Part shown: in pieces, positions 49,180 through 57,404 of the stretch
Position numbering within the stretch: position 1 is the first letter of the stretch
Layout of the letters: the number at the start of each line of letters is the position of its first letter
Source of the DNA: Ornithinibacillus bavariensis
Lineage (GTDB): Bacteria; Bacillota; Bacilli; Bacillales; Amphibacillaceae
Direction: 5' to 3'
Assembly: GCF_050433565.1 (NCBI RefSeq)
Contig: NZ_JBNPWZ010000002.1
Coordinates: 434,001 to 498,000, forward strand
DNA: 64,000 nt
Notes under the pieces: model-generated
What the model saw: the letters and a program-made list of their open reading frames with translations, nothing else
Told to the model about the DNA's origin: nothing
The model's database searches: none
Program-made: the position numbers and the translations under genes

Positions 49180-50215
49180 AGTCTTTAACATAAATAAAAT
49201 GCTGAAGACTATGAAAAAAATCTTCCGTAAAGGTTTTATTGCAGCTAAAGTATTTTATGTTTCCAACCTTTTCCTCAGTTACAAAGCCTGTTTTTTTTAA
49301 AATCTCTAAGTGATGGGATACGGTTGCAGTTGTAATTCCTAGGTATTCCGCCAACTTTGCACCGTATTCTTTTTTTCCTGAAAGCAGGTTAAGGATTAAT
49401 AATCGATTTTGATCAGAAAGTGCTTTTAGCTTAATTTCTAATTCTTTTCCTGTTTCCCTTGAATCCGAAAGTGGAGTTGCACAGCCATAAACAACAATAC
49501 AAATATCGGAATTGAAAATACGCATTCGGTGGGGTGTGAAATAATAAGACGGGATAAATATGTACATTTTGTATAAGCTTGTTCGTCTAAATGTTTTCCC
49601 CATGACGTATTGTGCTAGGTTAAGTGGCTGCATTTTTAATGTTTTTACTTCTATCATTGACTCTTCGATGATTTGCATATGCTCCGATTCTGCTTTTCTT
49701 AATGTATTCGATTCTGCAATCTCAAGTAGAAGCATAGATGTTTTAGTACGAATTCGCTCTATATTGGAGAATAGGCTTATCATAAAATTTCGTTTCTTAG
49801 TCGTTTCCCACAATATGTTGGCATCCAAATCGTTAATCGAAGAAGGATTATCTAGTAGCTGATTAATTTGTTCCATTGGAATGAATTCTGATAAAAGATG
49901 ATAAATATATTCGCCATTAGATAATGTTGAGACCTTATGTAAGAATTGCTTCATGTCATTAAAATATGGGCACGGTAAAATGAAATTTAGTAGCTCCATA
50001 AAATCCCACTCAGTAACCTTTTTCCACTCCTCGATAAAGTTCTTTGAATCCTTCGATATTTCAAGGGAAAGTTCTTGATGGCTTGCTTTGGCGAACTCAT
50101 GTCGTGTTGGATTTACAAATGAAGATAACAGCGATATTGCTTCTACTACAGGAGAGTAAATGTGCTCTACTACCACGGATGGCGTGTATTGATTTTCTTC
50201 TTTTTCTGTGGCCAT
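49178..50215 (-). CDS. ArsR-type winged-helix regulator with large N-terminal domain
   Basis: 345 residues. Residues 1-250 are a helical sensory domain without recognised family. Residues 260-345 are an ArsR-like winged helix: LKALSDQNRLLILNLLSG, GAKLAEYLGITTATVSHHLE and a closing ILKKTGFVTEEKVGNIKYFS wing. It lacks the ArsR cysteine metal site in this stretch. Minus-strand AAAGGAGGTAAATT precedes the ATG. Palindrome at 50247-50264 in its own promoter and a related one at the ABC exporter suggest it regulates both. Confidence 0.82.
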   Translation of the reverse strand: MATEKEENQYTPSVVVEHIYSPVVEAISLLSSFVNPTRHEFAKASHQELSLEISKDSKNFIEEWKKVTEWDFMELLNFILPCPYFNDMKQFLHKVSTLSNGEYIYHLLSEFIPMEQINQLLDNPSSINDLDANILWETTKKRNFMISLFSNIERIRTKTSMLLLEIAESNTLRKAESEHMQIIEESMIEVKTLKMQPLNLAQYVMGKTFRRTSLYKMYIFIPSYYFTPHRMRIFNSDICIVVYGCATPLSDSRETGKELEIKLKALSDQNRLLILNLLSGKKEYGAKLAEYLGITTATVSHHLEILKKTGFVTEEKVGNIKYFSCNKTFTEDFFHSLQHFIYVKD

Positions 50216-50246
50216 AATTTACCTCCTTTATTATTTATTTAATCAT

Positions 50247-50264
50247 ATAAGATAGCTATCTTAT
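50247..50264. promoter_or_regulatory. Perfect 18-bp palindrome, probable operator of the ArsR-type gene
   Basis: ATAAGATAGCTATCTTAT lies between a leftward promoter (on the minus strand TTGTCA, 17 bases, TAAAAT) and the ribosome site of the gene. Half-site ATCTTAT is shared with the ABC operon operator (45887-45898). Confidence 0.7.
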
Positions 50265-50465
50265 TAGCAATACTATTCATTTTATATCGATTTACTGGAC
50301 CTGACAATTTTTATCGCAATAACCAATTGAAAAAACTCGTTCTAGGAACAGCTAAATGATAGGTTACATGATGGACTTTAGACCTGTTTTAATGAGGGAC
50401 TTTATGCCCTTGTCCATACTAGTGCAAAGGATATACTAATGGAAGGGAAGAAAGGAGAATATTTT

Positions 50466-51002
50466 GTGAAAGAATTAATTATTTATGCAAAAAAAGGAAA
50501 AATGTTTTTCTATGGAATCCTATGTTTAATTTTTATTGCAATCGGTATATTTTTAACGGCTGTTAGCTTTTCAGAGACTGGCAGTGATGCATTCAAGTTT
50601 AGGGTGATAGGAATTATTTGTGTCCTATTTTTCGGCTTAATCATGGTTTATTGGGTTAAAAGTATTATTCAACGGAAGCCTGCACTCATTGTTTCGGCAG
50701 AAGGGATCCTTGATCAGTCTACATATATTGCTGCAGGATTAATCAAATGGGAAGAGATTTCAGATATCGATTTTGTGGAATTAAGTGGACAAACATTCTT
50801 AGGTATTTATACACATGATCCAGATTTAATCATTAATCGTTCAAGTTCGTTTAAAAGTATGCTAAATAAAATGAATAAAGGATTATTGGATACGCAAGTG
50901 AATATCCCAGTGAAAATTCTTGATTGCTCTATGGAAGAGCTAATAGAAACAATTAATTATTATTTTAATGATGACGTGCAAGAAATAAATGAAAACGAAT
51001 AA
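50466..51002 (+). CDS. STM3941-like membrane protein
   Basis: 178 residues. Two transmembrane helices near 11-35 (MFFYGILCLIFIAIGIFL) and 45-65 precede a soluble domain containing PALIVSAEGILDQSTYIAAG and IKWEEISDIDFVELSGQTF, which resembles the STM3941 family seen in many bacteria. The function is unknown. The frame opens with an ATG at 50439, but AGAAAGGAGAATATTTT precedes the GTG at 50466, the better start. Confidence 0.68.
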   Translation: MKELIIYAKKGKMFFYGILCLIFIAIGIFLTAVSFSETGSDAFKFRVIGIICVLFFGLIMVYWVKSIIQRKPALIVSAEGILDQSTYIAAGLIKWEEISDIDFVELSGQTFLGIYTHDPDLIINRSSSFKSMLNKMNKGLLDTQVNIPVKILDCSMEELIETINYYFNDDVQEINENE

Positions 51003-51012
51003 ACTAGGTTTG

Positions 51013-51051
51013 TGCCAGCTCTCTATAATTCATAGGACTGGCACTTTTTTG
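51013..51051 (+). terminator. Rho-independent terminator
   Basis: GTGCCAG (51013-51019) and CTGGCAC (51039-51045) with six T residues. The convergent SDR gene ends right behind it. Confidence 0.82.
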
Positions 51052-51053
51052 CC

Positions 51054-51971
51054 TTAGCCAAATATCTCTCCACCATTGACATGAAGTACTTGACCAGTTA
51101 CAAATCTGGAATCATTAGACGCTAAGTAGACAAAGGTCGGTGCAACCTCGAACGGTTGGCCTTGACGGTCCATAAGGTTTTCTACCTGTGTCACTTGATC
51201 TGCAGAGAAGCTAGAAGGGATTAATGGTGTCCAAATTCTTCCCGGAGCAATTGCGTTAACTCGGATCCCTTTATCCGCGAGATTCCTGGCTAGAGCTCGA
51301 GTAAATCCAATAACTGCTCCTTTTGTTGCTGTATAATCTATCAATTGATCATATCCTTTAAACGTTACAACAGATGAAGTGTTTATAATGGAGCTCCCTG
51401 CTTTTAAGTGTTTTAAGGCTTCACGAGTTGTGTAGAAATGGGAATAGATATTAACTTTAAATGTATCATCAAATTGTTCATCCGAAATATCTAGTAAACT
51501 CAATTGTTGAAACTGGATCCCAACATGATTGCAAAGGATATCCAGTTTTCCGAAATTCTCAACGGTTTTTATCACGATAGCTATGCATTGATTCTTATCT
51601 CGTAAATCACCAGGTAAAAGAAGACATTGTCTACCAATTTGTTCAATTCTTCCTTTCGTACGATTTGCATCCTCATGTTCATTTAAATAAGCTATTGCAA
51701 CATCAGCACCTTCTTTAGCAAAGGCAATTGCGGCTGCTGCTCCCATACCACTGTCTCCACCAGTAATCAAAGCTACTTTTCCTTTAAGCTTACCACTACC
51801 ATTATAATTTGGATTCTCTATGATAGGTCGTGGTACCATTACGCTCTCTATCCCCGGTTGTTCAAATTGGCGCTGCTCAGGTACGGTTATCGGCACTTCT
51901 TCAAATTTAGTTATCTTACCGTAGTTAGGGTATTGGGGATAATTTTCTTGATAAGGATTTTCTGTAGACAT
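51054..51971 (-). CDS. Short-chain dehydrogenase/reductase (YhxC/YhdF-like)
   Basis: 305 residues. A Pro/Tyr-rich N-terminal extension of about 55 residues precedes a classical Rossmann SDR domain: nucleotide motif TGGDSGMGAAAAIAF, NHVG-type segment, catalytic Ser/Tyr/Lys in INTSSVVTFKGYDQLIDYTATKG, and INAIAPGRIWTPL. The extension places it with the general-stress dehydrogenases of bacilli. Substrate unknown. Minus-strand AGGAGGCTATATGAC precedes the ATG at 51971; the earlier ATG overlaps that site. Confidence 0.88.
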   Translation of the reverse strand: MSTENPYQENYPQYPNYGKITKFEEVPITVPEQRQFEQPGIESVMVPRPIIENPNYNGSGKLKGKVALITGGDSGMGAAAAIAFAKEGADVAIAYLNEHEDANRTKGRIEQIGRQCLLLPGDLRDKNQCIAIVIKTVENFGKLDILCNHVGIQFQQLSLLDISDEQFDDTFKVNIYSHFYTTREALKHLKAGSSIINTSSVVTFKGYDQLIDYTATKGAVIGFTRALARNLADKGIRVNAIAPGRIWTPLIPSSFSADQVTQVENLMDRQGQPFEVAPTFVYLASNDSRFVTGQVLHVNGGEIFG

Positions 51972-52107
51972 GTCATATAGCCTCCTCTTCATATGTTCCT
52001 TTGATACCCTATTCTTACTAGGTGAATAATGTGCCTAGTTAAAGAAGGCATTGTACAGACCCATTTTAATTAGCAACGAATAGGATATAGTAAAGGGAGG
52101 GATTGAA

Positions 52108-52278
52108 GTGCGGTATTACTATAATCCAGAGGTAAGACTATTACTTATTCCACAATCTGATCAGAAGGTTACTGTCACATATACAGCAAGCCAGAATCGA
52201 TTTAAGCTACCATTAATTGGACCAAGACCACCATTTTATACGAATCCAATCTATCAGCCTTATTATACTAAACTATAA
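52108..52278 (+). CDS. Small Tyr/Pro-rich protein
   Basis: 56 residues, start GTG after AAAGGGAGGGATTGAA. It begins RYYYNPEVRLLLIPQ and ends PPFYTNPIYQPYYTKL: rich in Tyr, Pro and Thr, with no hydrophobic span. Composition recalls spore coat or exosporium proteins, but no family is recognised. Missed by length-limited gene finding. A long hairpin follows at 52280-52322. Confidence 0.6.
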   Translation: MRYYYNPEVRLLLIPQSDQKVTVTYTASQNRFKLPLIGPRPPFYTNPIYQPYYTKL

Positions 52279-52279
52279 A

Positions 52280-52322
52280 AAAGATGCTTGCCACCGCTAT
52301 TATTCGTGGTGCAGGCATCTTA
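52280..52322. terminator. Probable terminator between convergent genes
   Basis: AAGATGC...GCATCTT stem with imperfect inner pairs (TTGCCACC / GGTGCAGG) between the small Tyr/Pro gene and the copper-chaperone-like gene. Confidence 0.5.
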
Positions 52323-52333
52323 ATCATTTTTAA

Positions 52334-52564
52334 CTATGCTTGATTGGTGACCTTGGTAGTCGCGTCAAATCCTAATTTACTAATACGATTAATAATATGT
52401 ACAACATCTAATTTACTAGGGTTAAAGGTTACAAATCCGTTTTCTTCTTCATAATAGACTTCCACTTTAGATACACCATCTAGCTTCGTAAGCGATCGTT
52501 CAATTTTTGCTGGACAGTTCGGACAGTGCATGCCCTTAATTTCTAAAGAAATAGTTTGTTCCAT
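52334..52564 (-). CDS. CopZ-like heavy-metal-associated protein
   Basis: 76 residues of the HMA fold with the metal-binding GMHCPNCPAK (CxxC) loop. It resembles CopZ-type copper chaperones, which hand Cu(I) to a P-type ATPase. No copA or csoR adjoins here, so the partner is elsewhere. Minus-strand GGAAAGGAGCATATATAA precedes the ATG. Confidence 0.86.
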   Translation of the reverse strand: MEQTISLEIKGMHCPNCPAKIERSLTKLDGVSKVEVYYEEENGFVTFNPSKLDVVHIINRISKLGFDATTKVTNQA

Positions 52565-52731
52565 TTATATATGCTCCTTTCCAAATTTATTGTCTTCAAT
52601 CCATCATACGGATTTTCATTAGGATATATGTATAGTATTTAATTGGAGGGACACTTTCCTTCGAGGAAAGTTCGAGTTATATTTAATGGTAGAAATACGT
52701 TGAAGCTACAAGGAAAGGTGGACCAAGAAGC
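52565..52731. promoter_or_regulatory. Leader of alaX with a small hairpin
   Basis: ACTTTCC-ttcga-GGAAAGT (52653-52671) is a perfect 7-bp stem about 60 bases before the alaX start. It may be a leader structure; no T-box or riboswitch motif is visible. Confidence 0.4.
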
Positions 52732-53940
52732 ATGCCTACGGAAAAATTATTTTATCAGGACCAATACTTAGGACGGTTTACAGCGAATGTACAAGAATCA
52801 GCTCAAGATGTGAACGGACGATATTATGTCGTATTAGATCAAACTGCATTTTATCCAACAGGTGGTGGACAGCCACATGATACGGGAACGATAAATGATA
52901 AAGAAGTATACGACGTAGAAGAAGTGGATGGGGAGATTCGCCATTATATATCAGAACCGATTGAATCGAATCAAGAATGTGTCGGAGAAATTAATTGGGA
53001 AAGAAGAATGGACCATATGCAACAGCATGCAGGTCAACATATCATAACAGCAGCCTTTGAAGAAGAGTTTGGTTATAAAACAGTTAGCTTTCACTTAGGA
53101 AAAGAGCTATGTTCCATTGATTTAGAAGTAGATGAGATAACAGAAAAGGAAGCAAAAGAGGCAGAAAGAATCGCGAATATCATCATCCTCGAAAATCGTT
53201 CGATTGAAACGAAGTGGGTACAAGAAGAGGAAGTTCACCAATTCAAGCTAAGAAAAAAACTAGCTGTAAAGGATCATATTCGCCTTGTCATTATTCCTGA
53301 TTTTGATTATAACGGCTGTGGGGGTACACATCCCAAATCAACTGGAGAAGTCGGTTCTATTGAAATCTTGCATTGGGAGAAACAAAAGAAAAATACTCGT
53401 GTTTACTTTGTTTGTGGGGATCGAGTTCGAAAACAGCTTCATGAAAAACATCAGGTTCTTCAAAACCTAACCTCCCTGTTAAGTGTTCCACAAGAACAAT
53501 TAGTGGAAGCAGCTAGTCGTGCGTTACAACATACAAAGGAATTAGAAAAAACAATTGCTGAAATGAAAGGAAAGCTTATTGAATATGAAGCAGATGAACT
53601 TTTAAATAATTGCGAGAAGACAGAAACCTATCAGCTTATCAGAGCTAGCTTTACGAATCGAACCATACTTGAGCTTCAGCATTTGGCAAAAACGATTGCT
53701 GCAAAGTCAGATGAAGTCGTAGCCTTATTCGTTAATGGAACAAGCGAAAAAGTTCAAATCGTGTGCGCGCGAGGGGGAAATGTTTCCATTAGTATGAACC
53801 AGCTCTTAAAGCAGGTATTACCAAAAATTAATGGGAGAGGTGGTGGAAACGATTCAGTCGCACAGGGCGGAGGTGAAAGCCTAATTCCAGCTGAAAAATT
53901 GTTGGACATGCTAACAGAAGCGGTCCTTCACAAAAAGTAA
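52732..53940 (+). CDS. alaX: AlaX-type alanyl-tRNA editing protein with DHHA1 domain
   Basis: 402 residues. It hydrolyses mischarged Ser/Gly-tRNA-Ala. The editing domain (about 1-240) carries the zinc ligands His99 and His103 (HAGQH), Cys196 and His200 (CGGTH). A coiled stretch (260-300) leads to a C-terminal DHHA1-like domain with GRGGGNDSVAQGGG. The long form (AlaX-L) matches the length. GGAAAGGTGGACCAAGAAGC precedes the ATG. Monocistronic with terminator. Confidence 0.92.
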   Translation: MPTEKLFYQDQYLGRFTANVQESAQDVNGRYYVVLDQTAFYPTGGGQPHDTGTINDKEVYDVEEVDGEIRHYISEPIESNQECVGEINWERRMDHMQQHAGQHIITAAFEEEFGYKTVSFHLGKELCSIDLEVDEITEKEAKEAERIANIIILENRSIETKWVQEEEVHQFKLRKKLAVKDHIRLVIIPDFDYNGCGGTHPKSTGEVGSIEILHWEKQKKNTRVYFVCGDRVRKQLHEKHQVLQNLTSLLSVPQEQLVEAASRALQHTKELEKTIAEMKGKLIEYEADELLNNCEKTETYQLIRASFTNRTILELQHLAKTIAAKSDEVVALFVNGTSEKVQIVCARGGNVSISMNQLLKQVLPKINGRGGGNDSVAQGGGESLIPAEKLLDMLTEAVLHKK

Positions 53941-53956
53941 TTTTATAGCAAAAGCA

Positions 53957-53987
53957 GGTTACCACACAAACTGGTAGCCTTTTTTTA
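53957..53987 (+). terminator. Rho-independent terminator of alaX
   Basis: GGTTACCA / TGGTAGCC hairpin followed by seven T residues. Confidence 0.85.
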
Positions 53988-54113
53988 AATGACTATTCCA
54001 TTAATGATTGCTAATAACAGTATCCTATAAAGCCCAATGACCTTATGAGCATGAATAGGCCAAGTTAGGAATAGGATGAAGTAGGAAAATGAAATTGGTT
54101 AGGAGAGGTTATT

Positions 54114-55943
54114 GTGGTGCAATTTATTTTGGAATTTTTTACAACGGAAGAGAAAGCGACGGCTATCTTATCAAGCCCATTAATCGAGCTTATCTTTTTA
54201 GTACTTATTTTTGGCTTTCTAATCACTTTTTTTGTACATCTAACTCTATTCAGTAAATTAAGGAGACTGCGTAATTACATAGTGGAGACGAATCGTTTAG
54301 ATATGGAACCACTGGCTTCTTTTCAGAAACAATATGAAATGATTCAGCAGGAGGATTCAGTGGCAGCTGAAACATTTGTTCAAGAGAGATTTTCAAGCTG
54401 GAGGGTATTTGGGATACCTGTGATTAGTTTAATTAAACTAATTCAGATGACAGTTTCGGTATTCATATTAATTGGTGTACTCGGGACCTTTATTGGTCTC
54501 ACAATCTCGTTAGGAAGCATTAGCACTACAGGAGACCAATTAATCGAGAATATTGCAGCAGTACTAACTGGAATTGATGTTGCCTTCTATACTAGTATTG
54601 CTGGGATGGGCTTCTCCTTAATCATGACTGTCTTATTAAAGATATTGAATACAGAGCATATGCTGACTGATATTATGCTAAAAGTAGAAACTACTTTAGA
54701 AGGTAAAAGTGATAGCAATTTAGTCCGACTTATTCATGTGTCAGAAATGATCAATGAATCCATTCTAAGCCTGAAAGAAACGAATGAGAAATCACTTGGT
54801 AATGTTGAACGAGCCTTTACTGGATTTAAAGAATATACAACAGGCTTACAAAAATCAGCAAAGGATTTAGCTCTATTTAATGATGGATTATCGAAGAATT
54901 TAACAGAATTTAATACGCTATTCACTCAGATGAAAGAAGTTACGGAAGGATTTGGGGAAGGGACAGCACGATTGAATGAGAATTTTGCTTCGCTATTTAC
55001 TTATTTTCAACGCGCAGAAGAAAAGCATGAAAAAATGGTGCAAACTGTTGAAGGTACTTATGAAAAAATGAAAGACGTTTCGGATACCCAGCTAAATAGT
55101 CTACACCAAATAGAAACTGTTGTTTCGGATTTAAAACAATTTACTTCTTCAGTACTACACGTACAGAAGGGAATACAGGAATCCTTTACGAAAATGAACC
55201 AACAAAGTGACCAGCTTGTGCAAAAAATGGATCTTCATAACAAAGAATTCAAACAAATTTTCGGAAGTGATTTATCTTCAAGGCTTGCCGGAATTACGAC
55301 ATACCTTGGAGAATTGGCTCAGGATTTCAATCGCTTTGGAGAATCTTTAGCTGGCCTACCAGAGGCACTACAGGTTATTAACAATACTCAATCAGAATAT
55401 AGGCATCTACTTGCAGATCGTTTTGAGGAGCTCAAGCATTTCAATCGAACATTTAGTAATCACTTAAAAGATCATACAACAGATTCTTTAGCATTTGAAA
55501 GACACTTACGGGAAGCAACAAAAACGTATGAGCAGGTAGGAATTAAAAATAATCAACTCATTCAAGAAATTGATACGAAAATATCTCGTTTGAACCAGGT
55601 CTTTAATCAACGTGAGAGCCAATTAGAAAGTAGTATCAACGCCTTAAAGGACACTTTCACAAATTATGTTACAAATTTAGAAAATGTATTTGGTAGTCGG
55701 TTAGAGCAGGTTACCCGTACGATAGCAGATTCCATGGACAATACAATGGGCCAAATAAAACGTGAGTTTGTAGAAATAAAGCGAATTAATGAACAGATTC
55801 AACAAAGTAATTCGCAATATACACAGCAGTTGCTTCTGGATTTAGGAAGAGAATTACAAGCCTTCATCAGACAAATTAGTGTCGTAAATCAACCGGCACC
55901 ATCAAGACAGACTGGTATAGGAATGAATCAAAATGGATACTAA
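54114..55943 (+). CDS. ZorA-like MotA/ExbB proton-channel protein with long coiled-coil tail
   Basis: 609 residues. Three transmembrane helices (about 22-47, 107-134, 146-178), the last two forming the MotA/TolQ/ExbB core with IGVLGTFIGLTISLG and AVLTGIDVAFYTSIAGMG. The remaining 430 residues are a cytoplasmic tail rich in heptads (Gln, Glu, Lys, Leu), probably a long helical rod. This layout (3 TM plus intracellular tail) is that of ZorA in Zorya. Start GTG after AGGAGAGGTTATT. Its 3' end overlaps the ZorB-like gene by 11 bases. Confidence 0.82.
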   Translation: MVQFILEFFTTEEKATAILSSPLIELIFLVLIFGFLITFFVHLTLFSKLRRLRNYIVETNRLDMEPLASFQKQYEMIQQEDSVAAETFVQERFSSWRVFGIPVISLIKLIQMTVSVFILIGVLGTFIGLTISLGSISTTGDQLIENIAAVLTGIDVAFYTSIAGMGFSLIMTVLLKILNTEHMLTDIMLKVETTLEGKSDSNLVRLIHVSEMINESILSLKETNEKSLGNVERAFTGFKEYTTGLQKSAKDLALFNDGLSKNLTEFNTLFTQMKEVTEGFGEGTARLNENFASLFTYFQRAEEKHEKMVQTVEGTYEKMKDVSDTQLNSLHQIETVVSDLKQFTSSVLHVQKGIQESFTKMNQQSDQLVQKMDLHNKEFKQIFGSDLSSRLAGITTYLGELAQDFNRFGESLAGLPEALQVINNTQSEYRHLLADRFEELKHFNRTFSNHLKDHTTDSLAFERHLREATKTYEQVGIKNNQLIQEIDTKISRLNQVFNQRESQLESSINALKDTFTNYVTNLENVFGSRLEQVTRTIADSMDNTMGQIKREFVEIKRINEQIQQSNSQYTQQLLLDLGRELQAFIRQISVVNQPAPSRQTGIGMNQNGY

Positions 55944-56628
55944 ATATCAGCGACTATTTAAACGGGAAAGTGATGAAGGGCATTTTTGGCCGTCTTTTAC
56001 GGACGTGCTTACAGTAATTTTATTATGTTTTATTTTACTTTTTATTGTCATGATGGTCATTAAATCATTTCAAATAGAAGAAATGAAGCGCACCATAGAC
56101 CAGATTATGGGTGTGCGAGTCGAATTAGTGAATGAATTAAAACGTGAGTTTAGTGATGCATCCTCTGGGATAACAATCGATGAGAAAACGGGAGCGATTA
56201 TTTTTGATACAGATATTTTATTTGCGTTTGACGAGTCTGAATTGAAATCTAAGTCCTATCAATTCTTGGATGATTTTGTACCGAAATACTTAGATGTACT
56301 ATTAGCAAGCGGGTATGAAGACTATATAGCGGAAATTATTATTGAAGGGCATACGGATAAAAGTGGCAGTTATTTGTATAATTTAGAGCTTGCACAAGAC
56401 CGTGCCTATAGTGTGGCCTCTTATATACTCGGTAATGAATTTCCGCATAAAGCAATTCAAAGCCATTTAGCGGAAAAATTGACAGTGAACAGCAAATCCT
56501 ACACAGATTATCGGACAGATGAAAATGGGGAATATAGTGCAGAGGATTCAAGGAGAGTCGAATTTAAGTTCCGATTAAAGGATGAGGAAATTTTGAACAG
56601 AACTAGGGAGATCTTGGTACAGGATTGA
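55933..56628 (+). CDS. ZorB-like OmpA/MotB-domain stator protein
   Basis: 231 residues. One transmembrane helix begins at about 19 (WPSFTDVLTVILLCFILLF) with Asp24, the expected proton-carrying residue. Residues 85-225 are an OmpA/MotB-type peptidoglycan-binding domain with IIIEGHTDKSGS and LAQDRAYSVASYI. It overlaps the ZorA-like gene, so the two probably form one proton-driven motor complex. It differs from MotB/flagellar stators in partner (long-tailed ZorA-like). The next genes are small charged proteins, not zorC, zorD or zorE. Confidence 0.82.
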   Translation: MDTKYQRLFKRESDEGHFWPSFTDVLTVILLCFILLFIVMMVIKSFQIEEMKRTIDQIMGVRVELVNELKREFSDASSGITIDEKTGAIIFDTDILFAFDESELKSKSYQFLDDFVPKYLDVLLASGYEDYIAEIIIEGHTDKSGSYLYNLELAQDRAYSVASYILGNEFPHKAIQSHLAEKLTVNSKSYTDYRTDENGEYSAEDSRRVEFKFRLKDEEILNRTREILVQD

Positions 56629-56701
56629 AACCCAGCTAATTCATAAAACAGCATATTTACGTTCCTCTCATTCCATACTAATGGAGAAGGAGGGAAGATA
56701 G

Positions 56702-56866
56702 GTGGCTAAACGAACAAAGAAGAACGACCCACAACAAAAAAATAAAAAAGGCTTTGATTCCAGTAAGCAGGACACTGAGTTCTCCAAGGAATTTGGTAGT
56801 GCAAAAGCGAATCAAGCTCATAAAGAAAAAGCGAAGAAAGCTCGTGCTAATAAAAAAGGTAAATAA
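56702..56866 (+). CDS. Small basic protein, possible spore protein
   Basis: 54 residues, GTG start after GAAGGAGGGAAGATA. Sequence begins AKRTKKNDPQQKNKKGFDSS, followed by DTEFSKEFGSAKANQAHKEK. Rich in Lys, Gln and Asn with no hydrophobic stretch. TEFSKEFGSAKANQ resembles the repeat of gamma-type small acid-soluble spore proteins, but the match is short and I only suggest it. Confidence 0.55.
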   Translation: MAKRTKKNDPQQKNKKGFDSSKQDTEFSKEFGSAKANQAHKEKAKKARANKKGK

Positions 56867-56893
56867 TATATTGATAAAGGAGTTCGTATCACA

Positions 56894-57019
56894 ATGACCC
56901 AATCGAACAAAGAAAAGGAGAGACAGTGGAAGGCAAATAAACATGCAAAAAACCCTCATGGTAAAGTAAAATCATTTGAACAGCTAGCAGAAGAAGCAGG
57001 GAAAAATAATTCAAAATAA
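56894..57019 (+). CDS. Small charged protein
   Basis: 41 residues after ATAAAGGAGTTCGTATCACA. Sequence TQSNKEKERQWKANKHAKNP is followed by HGKVKSFEQLAEEAGKNN. Charged, helical, unknown. It follows the possible spore protein by 27 bases and precedes a terminator, so they likely form one small transcript. Confidence 0.55.
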   Translation: MTQSNKEKERQWKANKHAKNPHGKVKSFEQLAEEAGKNNSK

Positions 57020-57029
57020 ATTTTGAACT

Positions 57030-57064
57030 AGAGCTAGATATTACGTATTATCTAGCTCTTTCTA
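57030..57064 (+). terminator. Rho-independent terminator
   Basis: AGAGCTAGATA and TATCTAGCTCT, 11-bp stem, with TTTCT tail. Confidence 0.8.
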
Positions 57065-57097
57065 AACAATATCATGTGATACAAGGAGAAGATACTT

Positions 57098-57307
57098 ATG
57101 GAGAAACTAACCTATGAACAAGCGATAGAACAATTAACGAAACTATTTGGTGAAAATGTCAAGAACACCTTTGATGAGCAACTAAAAATAGCTGGTGAGC
57201 ATGGAATTCCAAATTTTAACCTTGAAAATAATGAAGGATTATCCGTTGAAATTTGGGTTGACTGGGATAAGGAGTCAGATTTATTAAGCTATACGATTGT
57301 TCAATAA
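57098..57307 (+). CDS. Small acidic protein of unknown function
   Basis: 69 residues: helix (KLTYEQAIEQLTKLFGENVK) then a beta-rich end (LSVEIWVDWDKESDLLSYTI). No signal peptide or metal motif. ACAAGGAGAAGATACTT precedes the ATG. I do not recognise the family. Confidence 0.65.
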   Translation: MEKLTYEQAIEQLTKLFGENVKNTFDEQLKIAGEHGIPNFNLENNEGLSVEIWVDWDKESDLLSYTIVQ

Positions 57308-57352
57308 ACCATAATTCTTAGTTAACTGTATTTCAGGGTACGGTATAATGAT

Positions 57353-57391
57353 CTTAAGAAAGGGATATCAATCATAGGATCTTTTCTTAAG
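57353..57391 (+). repeat. Inverted repeat overlapping the glxK ribosome site
   Basis: CTTAAGAAA (57353-57361) and TTTCTTAAG (57383-57391) are perfect inverted copies with a 21-base loop, just behind a -10-like TATAAT at 57344-57349. The right arm overlaps the Shine-Dalgarno TTAAGGAG of the next gene, so folding could hide it. Confidence 0.5.
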
Positions 57392-57404
57392 GAGTGCTTA
57401 TTTT

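Noticed and set aside
54114..56628. Complete Zorya anti-phage system
   Set aside because: Only ZorA- and ZorB-like genes are present. The neighbours lack helicase, nuclease or ZorC-like signatures, so a defence function is not claimed.
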